From NCBI GenBank assembly GCA_035279525.1, contig DATEHQ010000167.1, positions 1 through 13,600 of the forward strand: a stretch of 13,600 bases of DNA, written 5' to 3'. The translations under genes were made by a program, and so were the position numbers. The notes under the pieces are model-generated. The model did no database searches and was not told the origin of the DNA. It saw only the letters and a list, made by a program, of their open reading frames with translations. Positions 6,100-12,825 of this stretch are shown in pieces. Position 1 is the stretch's first letter. The number at the start of each line of letters is the position of its first letter. The DNA is from DATEHQ01 sp035279525 (GTDB lineage Bacteria; Chloroflexota; Dormibacteria; Dormibacterales; Dormibacteraceae).

Positions 6100-7668
6100 T
6101 CACCGGCCTCCGGTCGCGTAGCTGAAGATGATCTCGTCGATCAGCCGCTCCACCGGCGCGAGGTCGTCGGTGAAGACCTGGTCGTGGTAAGGAGAGACGC
6201 GCAGGCCTCCCGAGCTTAGGGCGCTCTGCGCCACCGTCTGGGCCAGCGGTTCATGGACCAGGCCGAGGTTGTGCTCGACGTCGGCGATGGTCGTGGGCTC
6301 GGTCGACCCGTAAATCATCGTGTTCGTGAACGAGGGCACGTCGACCAGGAACACGCTGGGATAGACCGCGGCCATCGTGCTGGCGATCGCGTCGACCAGG
6401 CGGAAGTCGCTGGCGGTGCGTCCCGCGTTCACGACGACTGCACCGCCCGGCTTGAGGTGCGCTCGCACCGAGCTGAAGAACTCGCGGGTCGTGAGGTGGA
6501 AGGGGATGTACGGCTGGCGGTAAGCGTCGAGGAACATCACGTCGTAGCTGCCCGCTTGCGTGTCGAGCCAGTAACGCGCGTCGGCCACCACTGCGTGGAC
6601 GTTGGGCTCGGTGAGATGAAAGTAACGGCGCGCGACGTCGAGGATCTCGGGGTCGATCTCGACACCTGTGATGTCGACGCCCGGCCCGTACGCCGCCGTG
6701 TACTGGCGCGCCGCTGTGCCGCCCGCGAGGCCGAGGATCGCGACGTCCTTCGGCAGCGGCTCAGTCGCTTGCGCGGGGCGGAACGAATCCGCGATCAGCG
6801 AGTAGTCCCACGGGCCGCCGGTCAGCATGCTCTGCGAGTCATAGATCGAGTGGATCGCCTCGCCCTCGTTCAGGATGAGCTCGGTGCGCGTCCCGGCCTG
6901 CACGACCTGGATGTAGTTGTAGGCCGATTCCTTCTCGTAGAGGAGGGTGCCCGCCTGCGGCGGCTTGATCCCCGCCGGCAGGAAGATCCAGGCGAGCACG
7001 ACGATGAGCGCGAACCCCGCGTACCAGCGCCGGCGCGGCCACAATCCCGCGACCGACATCAGGACCAGAGCCAGCCCGAAGCCGACGAGCGTGGGCCGCG
7101 TGCCGTAGCTCGGGATGAACCAGAAGACGGGCAGAAAAGTGCCGAGGATGCTGCCCGCGGTCGACAGCGCGTAAACGCGCCCCGCCGTGTTGCCTCCGGT
7201 CGCGACGTCCTTCAGCAGCAGGCGGATCGCAAACGGGCTCACGCAACCGAGCAGGATCACCGGGGCTGCGAACAGCAGCACCACGGCGAGCAGGGTGCCG
7301 GCGACCAGTCCGGCGCTGAGCTCCTTGAAGCCTTGCTGTGAGGCAAGCAGGATGGGGTAGCTGACCAGTGGGATGAGGCCGATCCACAGGCCCGCCCACG
7401 CGGTGATCTGGTACAGGAGCTCGTCGCTCGGATACCGGTCGGCGAGCCTGCCGCCGAGGACGTAGCCGGCGGACAGGTAGATGAGGATGAGGCCGATCAG
7501 CACACCCCAGACGTACAGGCTCGTGCCGAAGTAGGGAGCGAGCAGGCGCGACGCGCCGAACTCGACGCCGAGCGACGTCATGCCCCCGATGAACACGAGC
7601 GGCAGCAGCAGGCGGCGGGAACGGACGCCGGACACCGCTTCTGTCAGATGGGTTGCTCTGCCGCCCAC
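6100..7668 (-). CDS. Membrane protein fused to a spermidine synthase-like domain
   Basis: A 522-residue fusion. The N-terminal part (about 19-233) has about seven hydrophobic segments; the C-terminal part (about 240-500) is a spermidine synthase-like Rossmann domain. Spermidine synthases transfer an aminopropyl group from decarboxylated SAM to putrescine. Visible here are the nucleotide-binding ILGLAGGTAARQY (311-323), acidic GVEIDPEIL (335-343), VADARYWL (361-368) and FLDAYRQPYIPFHLTTREFF (379-398), with Asp381 at the catalytic position. The proline-rich substrate loop differs from classical SpeE, so the acceptor may not be putrescine. This membrane fusion is a known but poorly characterised family. 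The GTG start at 7668 overlaps dnaJ by 25 bp; GTG at 7635, 8 bases after the dnaJ stop, is an equally good start, and neither has a Shine-Dalgarno. It is the last gene of the five-gene operon. Confidence 0.85.
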   Translation of the reverse strand: MGGRATHLTEAVSGVRSRRLLLPLVFIGGMTSLGVEFGASRLLAPYFGTSLYVWGVLIGLILIYLSAGYVLGGRLADRYPSDELLYQITAWAGLWIGLIPLVSYPILLASQQGFKELSAGLVAGTLLAVVLLFAAPVILLGCVSPFAIRLLLKDVATGGNTAGRVYALSTAGSILGTFLPVFWFIPSYGTRPTLVGFGLALVLMSVAGLWPRRRWYAGFALIVVLAWIFLPAGIKPPQAGTLLYEKESAYNYIQVVQAGTRTELILNEGEAIHSIYDSQSMLTGGPWDYSLIADSFRPAQATEPLPKDVAILGLAGGTAARQYTAAYGPGVDITGVEIDPEILDVARRYFHLTEPNVHAVVADARYWLDTQAGSYDVMFLDAYRQPYIPFHLTTREFFSSVRAHLKPGGAVVVNAGRTASDFRLVDAIASTMAAVYPSVFLVDVPSFTNTMIYGSTEPTTIADVEHNLGLVHEPLAQTVAQSALSSGGLRVSPYHDQVFTDDLAPVERLIDEIIFSYATGGR

Positions 7669-8522
7669 TGGCGCGTGCGCTCGTCCATGGGTACTGGCAG
7701 CTGCACGCGCACCTCTGCGTACATATCGCCGGGCGGCCCGCCTTTCGGGTCGGGCAGGCCCAGGCCGCGCAGGCGGATCTTGGTCCCGTTCTGAGTCTCG
7801 GGTGGGACCTTGAACCTGACCTGTCCGCCTTTGAGCGTCGGCGCCGCAACCTCGCCGCCGCGCAGGGCCATGTGAAGGGGAACCGGCACGAGCACGCGCA
7901 CGTCCTTGCCCTCGCGGGTGAAAACGGGGTCGGGCGCCACCTGCACGGTGGCGCGCAGCCCGGGTACGCGCAGCACAGTGCCCTCCTTCACGCCGGCGGG
8001 TACGTTGACTTCCACGCGGCGACCACCCGGCAGCTCGACCGTCCGCCTCGTCCCGCCATAGAGCTCGGCCAGCGAGACGGTGATGGGAAGCTCGACCTCG
8101 GTCTGCTGCGCCTGGCGGGTTCGCCCGCGGCCGCCGCCGAAGATCGAACCGAAGATGTCGCCGAAGCCGCTGTCCTGGCCGAAGAGGTCTTCCATCTCCT
8201 CCGGTGTGACCGTGCGGTACTGCGCCTGCGGGCCACCCGGCCCGCCCGGGGCGCCGGCGCGCCCGGCGTAGCCGCGAGCCGCCGCGGCCTGCGCGGCCTC
8301 GAAGTCGGAGCCAAACCTGTCGTAGGCCTCCCGCTTCTTGGGGTCGGACAGGGTGTCATGGGCCAGGGAGAGCTCCTTGAAGCGCGCCTCGGCCTGCTTG
8401 TCCCCGGCATTCAGGTCCGGATGGTGCTTGCGGGCGAGCTTGCGGAAGGCGGCGGAAATCTCCTTTTGCGAGGCCGTGCGAGACACGCCCAGGATCTCGT
8501 AGTAGTCCTTGACCTTTGGCAT
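7644..8522 (-). CDS. DnaJ/CbpA-type co-chaperone without zinc finger
   Basis: A 292-residue class B J-protein. It has an N-terminal J domain at 6-71 with the HPD tripeptide at 34-36 that stimulates Hsp70 ATPase, then an Ala/Gly/Pro-rich linker with a G/F segment (GFGDIFGSIFGGG, 119-131), then two beta-sandwich client-binding domains (about 140-285, including TVELPGGRRVEVNVPAGV and PETQNGTKIRLRGLGLP). The four CxxCxGxG zinc repeats of true DnaJ are absent, as in CbpA. It should deliver clients to DnaK; no dnaK or grpE lies in the window. ATG at 8522 lies 2 bases after the GNAT stop, with no clear Shine-Dalgarno, so translation is probably coupled. It is unusual for such a gene to sit in an operon of this content. 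Confidence 0.93.
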   Translation of the reverse strand: MPKVKDYYEILGVSRTASQKEISAAFRKLARKHHPDLNAGDKQAEARFKELSLAHDTLSDPKKREAYDRFGSDFEAAQAAAARGYAGRAGAPGGPGGPQAQYRTVTPEEMEDLFGQDSGFGDIFGSIFGGGRGRTRQAQQTEVELPITVSLAELYGGTRRTVELPGGRRVEVNVPAGVKEGTVLRVPGLRATVQVAPDPVFTREGKDVRVLVPVPLHMALRGGEVAAPTLKGGQVRFKVPPETQNGTKIRLRGLGLPDPKGGPPGDMYAEVRVQLPVPMDERTRQWAAEQPI

Positions 8523-8524
8523 CT

Positions 8525-9487
8525 CTAGTTAGTTACCCGTTTGTGGTGCTCGACGAATCCGGGCCGCGGCCGGTACCCCAGCTTCTCGTTGATGCGGAGC
8601 ATCGGGGCGTTCTCGGAGTCGTTGTCGGTCTGGACGGTGGGCACGCCCAGCCTCGCCGCCTGCGCCAGCGTCTGGAGCTTGACCGCGCGCGCGATGCCCC
8701 TGCCGCGATGGTCGGGGTGCGTGCACGTGAAGCCGGTCCAGACCGGGCCCCGGACGGGTGGAAACCTCAGGTAGCTCATGGCCACGAGCTCGCTGCCGCG
8801 AAGCGCGACCCAGAACCTGTCGTAGGGACGGTCGGGCGACCGCATCCGTTTCCGGAAGTCGGACAGCGTCTCCGGCACGATCGTCAGGGAGTGCGGCACG
8901 TCCTGCCTCGTCCTTGCATCGAGCTGGTGCAGCCTGGATTCCCTGTCGGGATCGTCCCAGTCCGCGAGGGTGATCAGTCTCACCTCGAGCGCGGACATCG
9001 CGGCGCTGGCGGCCGCGGCCTCCTCGATCAGCCTCGAGCCGTGCACGCGCAGGTCGAGCTCCCAGACCCTCTCGACCCGCTCCTTCTTGTAACCGAGGTC
9101 AGCCAGGACCTCGAGGGCCTCGGTCTCGTCCTCCGCGGCGTATGCCAGCAGCACCTGAGAGCCTTCGGCCAGCGCGTGCGGCTCCAACCACGACCACATC
9201 GACCGCAACACCGTGCGGTCCATCTCGGCCCGGTCCAGCCAGACCTCGACCTCGCAGTGCCGGTCGGGCACTTCGTCCCACGGGCCGTGCAACCAGGCCA
9301 GAAATGCGACGGGCGATCGGTGGAGCTCCGCGATGAAGCGCCCGGCGGCGAAGCCCTCACGGAGGTTCTGCCAGCGCAGCCTCGTGATCACCGGGTCGTG
9401 GCCCAGCGCCGGATAGGTGGCCGTCATCAGGTCGGTCGCCAGCTCGGCGTCGTCCAGGGTCGCCTCGCGATAGGTCACCCCTCTCAC
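8525..9487 (-). CDS. Tandem-domain GNAT N-acetyltransferase
   Basis: A 320-residue protein with two GNAT folds, which transfer acetyl from acetyl-CoA to an amine. The C-terminal domain (about 168-315) keeps the acetyl-CoA loop HPDHRGRGIARAVK (257-270) and the final NAPMLRINEKLGYRPRPGF (293-311). The N-terminal domain (5-150) matches in pattern (YREATLDDAELA; VLADLGYKKERV) but its CoA loop is degenerate. This layout resembles mycothiol synthase-like two-domain GNATs. GTG at 9487 is chosen because the frame upstream reads as Arg/Pro-rich shadow sequence and overlaps the phosphoesterase gene. A TACAGT box lies 7 bases before it, but the preceding stop is only 2 bases away, so transcription from the operon is as likely as an internal leaderless start. 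The substrate is unknown; polyamines are one idea given the spermidine synthase-like gene downstream. Confidence 0.85.
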   Translation of the reverse strand: MRGVTYREATLDDAELATDLMTATYPALGHDPVITRLRWQNLREGFAAGRFIAELHRSPVAFLAWLHGPWDEVPDRHCEVEVWLDRAEMDRTVLRSMWSWLEPHALAEGSQVLLAYAAEDETEALEVLADLGYKKERVERVWELDLRVHGSRLIEEAAAASAAMSALEVRLITLADWDDPDRESRLHQLDARTRQDVPHSLTIVPETLSDFRKRMRSPDRPYDRFWVALRGSELVAMSYLRFPPVRGPVWTGFTCTHPDHRGRGIARAVKLQTLAQAARLGVPTVQTDNDSENAPMLRINEKLGYRPRPGFVEHHKRVTN

Positions 9488-9489
9488 GA

Positions 9490-10119
9490 TCAAGACTGTA
9501 GAGCGACCACTTTCGCCAGGGCGCCCGCCTCGGACACCTCGAGCAGTCCGGCCGATGGCGCGTGATGCCGGCGCAGGTGACGCGCCACCTGGAGCCAGCA
9601 CCATTCGAACCAGCCGGGATGCTCGCTCAGCCGCCGCTTCGCGGTCGTCGGGTTCCACTGGTGCACGCCTCCCGGGTTGAACACCAGGACGCCGTCGAGG
9701 GTGTCGATCCGCGGCCGGTGCGTGTGGCCGTACACGATCACGTCGGCATCCGGGAACCGGCGCCTGAGCGCGCGTGGCAGGCCGCTGTGAGGGCTGAAGT
9801 AGCCGAGGCTCAGGGTCCACAGCAGCGTGTGCGGCTCCTCGATCCAGCGGCCACGATCGCCATGGACGAGCACGACGCGCTTGCCCTCGATCACGAGCTC
9901 GCGGACCAGCGGCAGCTGCTGCAGCGCGCGGTCATGGTCGCCGCGCACCGCTTCGACCGGCGCGATGCGGCGCAGCTCGTCGAGCGTGCCGGCGGCGTTG
10001 ATGTCGCCGGCGTGGAGGATCAGCTGCACGCCGTCGAAGACCCGAGCCAGGGAGGCGGGCAGCCGCGGCATGAACTCGGGACAGTGCGTGTCGGAGAGGA
10101 CACCGATCCTTGTCGTCAC
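9490..10119 (-). CDS. YfcE-like metallophosphoesterase
   Basis: A 209-residue calcineurin-like phosphoesterase of the YfcE/MJ0936 type, a two-metal enzyme acting on phosphodiesters or phosphomonoesters. All metal motifs are visible: LSDTH (D10, H12), HAGD (D39), RGDHD (D61, H62; Asp replaces the usual Asn of GNHD), VHGD (H86) and YGHTHRP (H132, H134). The late motif reads FNPGGVHQWN instead of the common NPGSV. A C-terminal extension (about 165-209) is rich in Trp, Arg and His and carries no motif I know. GTG at 10119 shares GTGA with the MFS stop and begins directly with the first beta strand; the longer upstream frame is a shadow of the MFS gene. The Asp for Asn change could affect metal preference. 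The substrate is unknown. Confidence 0.88.
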   Translation of the reverse strand: MTTRIGVLSDTHCPEFMPRLPASLARVFDGVQLILHAGDINAAGTLDELRRIAPVEAVRGDHDRALQQLPLVRELVIEGKRVVLVHGDRGRWIEEPHTLLWTLSLGYFSPHSGLPRALRRRFPDADVIVYGHTHRPRIDTLDGVLVFNPGGVHQWNPTTAKRRLSEHPGWFEWCWLQVARHLRRHHAPSAGLLEVSEAGALAKVVALQS

Positions 10120-11333
10120 GCGGGGCGGGTCACGCGCGCTGCCCGTTTGAGCGTCAGCAGCACCACCAGCGGGGCCAGGCTCAGCACCGCCGCCGTGCCG
10201 TACACGGCGAGCTGCCCCGCTCCGAAAACCAGTCCACCCAGGACCGGTCCGATGACGCCACCGATGTAGAACGGAAAGAAGATCTGGCCCAGCACGGCGC
10301 CGCGCCTTTCGGGGCTGACCGTGGCCGACATCACGGCCATGCTGGCGGTCAGGATCGCGGCCGCAAAGACCCCGTTCGCAAACAGCGCCACGGCGAACAG
10401 CGGAAACGAATGGCTGAGCCCCGCGATCGCAAGTGAGACAGCACCGCCTATGGAGGTCAGGTTCAAGACCGCGACGTGACCGAAGCGAGGCATCGCGACG
10501 CCCCACAGCGGCGATGCGATCGCCTGCCCGAGCCCAACGGCAGACAGCACGACCCCGACGGCCGTCACCGTGTCACCTGGCGCAAGCCTCGCGATGTAGA
10601 TCGGCGTGTACGGGAGCATCGCCCAGAGCCCGATGTTGGCGGCGGTCATGGCGACGAAAAGGCGCCAGACGAGTGGCTTGCCCGTGATCTCGCCAAGCGG
10701 GCCCCGCAGCAGGCTGAGGACGCGAAGGTCCGCGGGCCGTTCGTGCTCACCCTCGCGCATCACCGCCGTGAGCAGCACCGCCATCAGCGCCGACAGCGCG
10801 GCATCGAAGAGCAGCATGCCGCGCACGTCGACGAGGTGCACGAGCAGGGCGCCGAGGATCGGCCCCACGGCGCGTCCGGCGGGTGAGCCCGCGGCCACGA
10901 CGCCGACCGCGAGCCCGAGTCGCTGCCTGGGAGTGGTGGATGCCTGCACCGCGAGCATCACGCCTGTGTTGCCGAGGATGAAGCCGTTGAGGGATCGGAA
11001 CGCCAGCGCCATCAGGGGATCGGTCGACAGCGCCCAGCCCGCGAAGATGACTGCCTCGATGGCTGCGCTGCGGACGATCACCAGCTTGCGGCTGTAACGG
11101 TCGGCGAACACACCCCAGAACGGAGCGAGAGGCAGGGCGATGATCCAGCCCAGGCTCGAGATCGCGGCGATCCAGGCCGGGATCTGCGCCGCGGGCACGT
11201 GCAGCTCGCGCAGGTACAGCGGCGTGTAGGCCGACAGCTGGTTCCAGGACAGGCTCTCGACGCAGGTCGTGGCCGCGAACAGCAAAGCGAGGCCCAGCCA
11301 ACCCGCGCCAGACGACTCCGACCTCGCTTCCAA
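10116..11333 (-). CDS. Major facilitator superfamily transporter
   Basis: A 405-residue membrane protein with about 12 hydrophobic segments in two halves joined by a charged loop (about 190-225). The MFS motif A appears as WGVFADRYSRK (73-83) between segments 2 and 3, and a related element, PLWGVAMPRFG, is in the second half. The overall pattern (proton-coupled exporter-like, TPRQRLGLAVGVVAAGSPAGRAVGPILG resembling the antiporter motif C region) suggests drug or metabolite efflux; the substrate cannot be read from the sequence. The TTG start at 11333 is supported by a TAAGCT box exactly 7 bases upstream and by the absence of a Shine-Dalgarno. It is the first gene of the five-gene operon and is divergent from the DUF4097-type operon across 87 bases. 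Confidence 0.88.
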   Translation of the reverse strand: MEARSESSGAGWLGLALLFAATTCVESLSWNQLSAYTPLYLRELHVPAAQIPAWIAAISSLGWIIALPLAPFWGVFADRYSRKLVIVRSAAIEAVIFAGWALSTDPLMALAFRSLNGFILGNTGVMLAVQASTTPRQRLGLAVGVVAAGSPAGRAVGPILGALLVHLVDVRGMLLFDAALSALMAVLLTAVMREGEHERPADLRVLSLLRGPLGEITGKPLVWRLFVAMTAANIGLWAMLPYTPIYIARLAPGDTVTAVGVVLSAVGLGQAIASPLWGVAMPRFGHVAVLNLTSIGGAVSLAIAGLSHSFPLFAVALFANGVFAAAILTASMAVMSATVSPERRGAVLGQIFFPFYIGGVIGPVLGGLVFGAGQLAVYGTAAVLSLAPLVVLLTLKRAARVTRPA

Positions 11334-11340
11334 CCCGAAA

Positions 11341-11346
11341 AGCTTA
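11341..11346 (-). promoter_or_regulatory. Probable leaderless -10 box of the MFS operon
   Basis: The minus strand reads TAAGCT, exactly 7 bases before TTG at 11333. This placement implies a transcript that begins at the start codon. It would drive the whole unit from the MFS gene to the spermidine synthase-like gene. No clear -35 box is seen. Confidence 0.4.
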
Positions 11347-11382
11347 TCCGCCGACCCGCGAGCTCATGTTTTGCTCGTCTGC

Positions 11383-11412
11383 TTGACAAATTGGTAAGAG
11401 TTGATTTCTAAT
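11383..11412 (+). promoter_or_regulatory. Sigma-70-type promoter of the DUF4097/DUF2089 operon
   Basis: TTGACA at 11383-11388 matches the -35 consensus perfectly; TCTAAT at 11407-11412 matches -10 in five of six bases, with an 18-base spacer. ATG at 11421 follows after 8 bases and there is no Shine-Dalgarno, so the mRNA is probably leaderless. It is the best promoter in the window and implies strong expression. Confidence 0.7.
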
Positions 11413-11420
11413 TTGAGTCC

Positions 11421-12227
11421 ATGCAAGACCTTCGACGTGAAATCCTGACCCAGGTCGCCACGGGCAAGATCTCGGCCGAAGAGGGCGCCGCCCGCCTCGA
11501 AGCCCTCGAGGCGAACACACCCGCCGGCGCGCCGGCCACCTCGGCGACGACCGCCCCGGCGCCGCCGCCCACAGCCCTCACAGCTGTTCCGAATCGCAAG
11601 GTGCGTGTCGTCACCAACTTCGGAGGTGCGGAGATCATCGGGGACCCCAGCGTGGCCTACGCGGTTCCCGACGGAGCTCACAGCGTGCGGCAGGAGGGGG
11701 ACACGATGGTCATCGAGCAGTCCTCCCCCGACCACGACTCGTTCTCAGTCGAGCGCGGCGGAGCTCGCGGCGCCGGCGCAGGCATGCGCGGCCTGGACTG
11801 GATCGGGTGGCGGCAGCTGACCGTGCGCATGAACCCGGACATCCCTCTCGAGGTGCAGATTCAGGCCGGCAGCGTGCGGGTCGACGGCGTGCACGGTCCG
11901 ATCAGCGGTGACATCCAGGCCGGCAACTGCAGGGTCACCGGCTTCCGCGGGCCGCTGAATCTTTCTTTGCAGGCGGGCAACGTGAACGCAAGCGGCAGGC
12001 TCGACGGCGGGTCGAGCAAGGTCCAGTGTGAGATGGGGTCGATCAGGATCGGCCTGGACAGCCGCTCCAGCGTGAAGATCACCGCCCGCACCTCGCTGGG
12101 CAAGATCGCCGTCGAAGGCGAAGGCGGCGTCCTCGGCACCGGGGGAAAGGACGTGACGATCGGCTCGGGCGCGGGCACGCTCGACCTGGAGTGCTCGATG
12201 GGCAGCGTGAGGGTCGCCGTTGAGTAA
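11421..12227 (+). CDS. DUF4097-like beta-repeat protein with N-terminal SHOCT-like helix
   Basis: A 268-residue protein in three parts. Residues 1-30 form a short helical module (EILTQVATGKISAEEGAARLEALE), like the SHOCT-type module at the start of YvlB-like proteins. Residues 31-57 are an Ala/Pro/Thr linker. Residues 60-268 are a beta-repeat domain with recurring Gly turns: QAGSVRV (148-154), QAGNCRV (166-172), QAGNVNA (184-190), EMGSIRI (204-210), SLGKIAV (225-231) and SMGSVRV (259-265), as in the DUF4097 adhesin-like beta solenoid. There is no signal peptide or membrane segment, so it should be cytoplasmic despite the adhesin label used for the family. It overlaps the DUF2089 gene by 8 bp. 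The role is unknown; related genes in Bacillus lie beside envelope-stress proteins, so an envelope-linked scaffold or sensor is possible. Confidence 0.8.
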   Translation: MQDLRREILTQVATGKISAEEGAARLEALEANTPAGAPATSATTAPAPPPTALTAVPNRKVRVVTNFGGAEIIGDPSVAYAVPDGAHSVRQEGDTMVIEQSSPDHDSFSVERGGARGAGAGMRGLDWIGWRQLTVRMNPDIPLEVQIQAGSVRVDGVHGPISGDIQAGNCRVTGFRGPLNLSLQAGNVNASGRLDGGSSKVQCEMGSIRIGLDSRSSVKITARTSLGKIAVEGEGGVLGTGGKDVTIGSGAGTLDLECSMGSVRVAVE

Positions 12228-12609
12228 CGTTGCCCGTTACCCCGCGCGGCGGCCGCCGACGCACTGTCCGGTGTGCAGCTCCAAGCTCGCCCTGACTCGC
12301 CTGAGCTGCCCGTCATGCGAGACCGAGCTGTCGGGGGCCTTCGCGACGTGTGAGTTCTGCGCGCTGTCCGACGACGACCGCGACGTGCTGCGAGTGTTCC
12401 TCGCCTCGCGAGGAAACATGAAGGACCTGGAGCGTCATCTCGGCGTCAGCTATCCCACCGCACGCGCGCGCTTCGACGGGCTGCTGGCCAAGATCGGGAT
12501 CGAAAGGCCGGCCGCCCCCTCCCCCACACGGGTGGAGCTGATGGAGCAGGTCGCGCGCGGCGAGATCGACATCGACGAGGCCTTGAAGCGCCTCGAATCC
12601 GCAACCTGA
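12220..12609 (+). CDS. DUF2089 zinc-ribbon/HTH protein
   Basis: A 129-residue probable regulator. The N-terminus has a zinc ribbon, HCPVCSSKL (C16, C19) and SCPSCETEL (C30, C33), plus an extra CEFC pair (C44, C47). Next is a helix-turn-helix similar to sigma region 4 (RGNMKDLERHLGVSYPTARARFDGLLAKIG, split here as helices at about 65-76 and 78-92). The C-terminal module LMEQVARGEIDIDEALKRLE (107-126) resembles the N-terminus of the preceding protein. The start is TTG at 12220, supported by GAGGG about 6 bases upstream and by an 8-bp overlap with the preceding gene. DNA binding is inferred from the fold; no target is known. It may regulate its own operon through the 11334-11420 region. Confidence 0.85.
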   Translation: MSNVARYPARRPPTHCPVCSSKLALTRLSCPSCETELSGAFATCEFCALSDDDRDVLRVFLASRGNMKDLERHLGVSYPTARARFDGLLAKIGIERPAAPSPTRVELMEQVARGEIDIDEALKRLESAT

Positions 12610-12612
12610 ACC

Positions 12613-12619
12613 GAGGAGG
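12613..12619 (+). promoter_or_regulatory. Ribosome binding site of the 64-residue gene
   Basis: GAGGAGG, 7 bases before ATG at 12627. It is a strong Shine-Dalgarno within the operon and supports the small gene as truly translated. Confidence 0.7.
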
Positions 12620-12626
12620 CTTCGCG

Positions 12627-12821
12627 ATGAATCCCATGAACCAGTCCGACTTCTCTCCAGAGGCGTTCGCCCGCGACCTGGCCGAGCGGCAGCGGATGAT
12701 GCGCGAGTCGCGGCTCATGGTCTACCAGGCCCACTCGAGGGCGGGGATCCTCGCCAGGTTCCTGCAGCGGATGGCGGACGCGGTCGACCCGACCGGTCAG
12801 GCGCGCCAGGGGATGCGCTGA
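12627..12821 (+). CDS. Small hypothetical protein, 64 residues
   Basis: I do not recognise a family. The protein is predicted mostly helical, rich in Arg, Met, Gln and Ala, with two amphipathic stretches (about 10-36 and 38-53) and no membrane segment, signal peptide or Cys. Reality is supported by a strong Shine-Dalgarno (GAGGAGG) 7 bases before ATG, by its position 17 bases after the DUF2089 stop, and by fitting neatly before the convergent gene, whose stop is 4 bases beyond. As third gene of the operon it may be a partner or antagonist of one of the two upstream proteins; this is inference from position only. Confidence 0.65.
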   Translation: MNPMNQSDFSPEAFARDLAERQRMMRESRLMVYQAHSRAGILARFLQRMADAVDPTGQARQGMR

Positions 12822-12825
12822 GGGT

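Noticed and set aside
9488..9820. Upstream extension of the GNAT frame
   Set aside because: This part is Arg/Pro-rich and lies over the phosphoesterase gene in another frame; the GNAT fold starts right after GTG at 9487.
10120..10506. Upstream extension of the phosphoesterase frame
   Set aside because: It overlaps the MFS gene and has no family similarity; GTG at 10119 leads directly into the first strand of the phosphoesterase fold.
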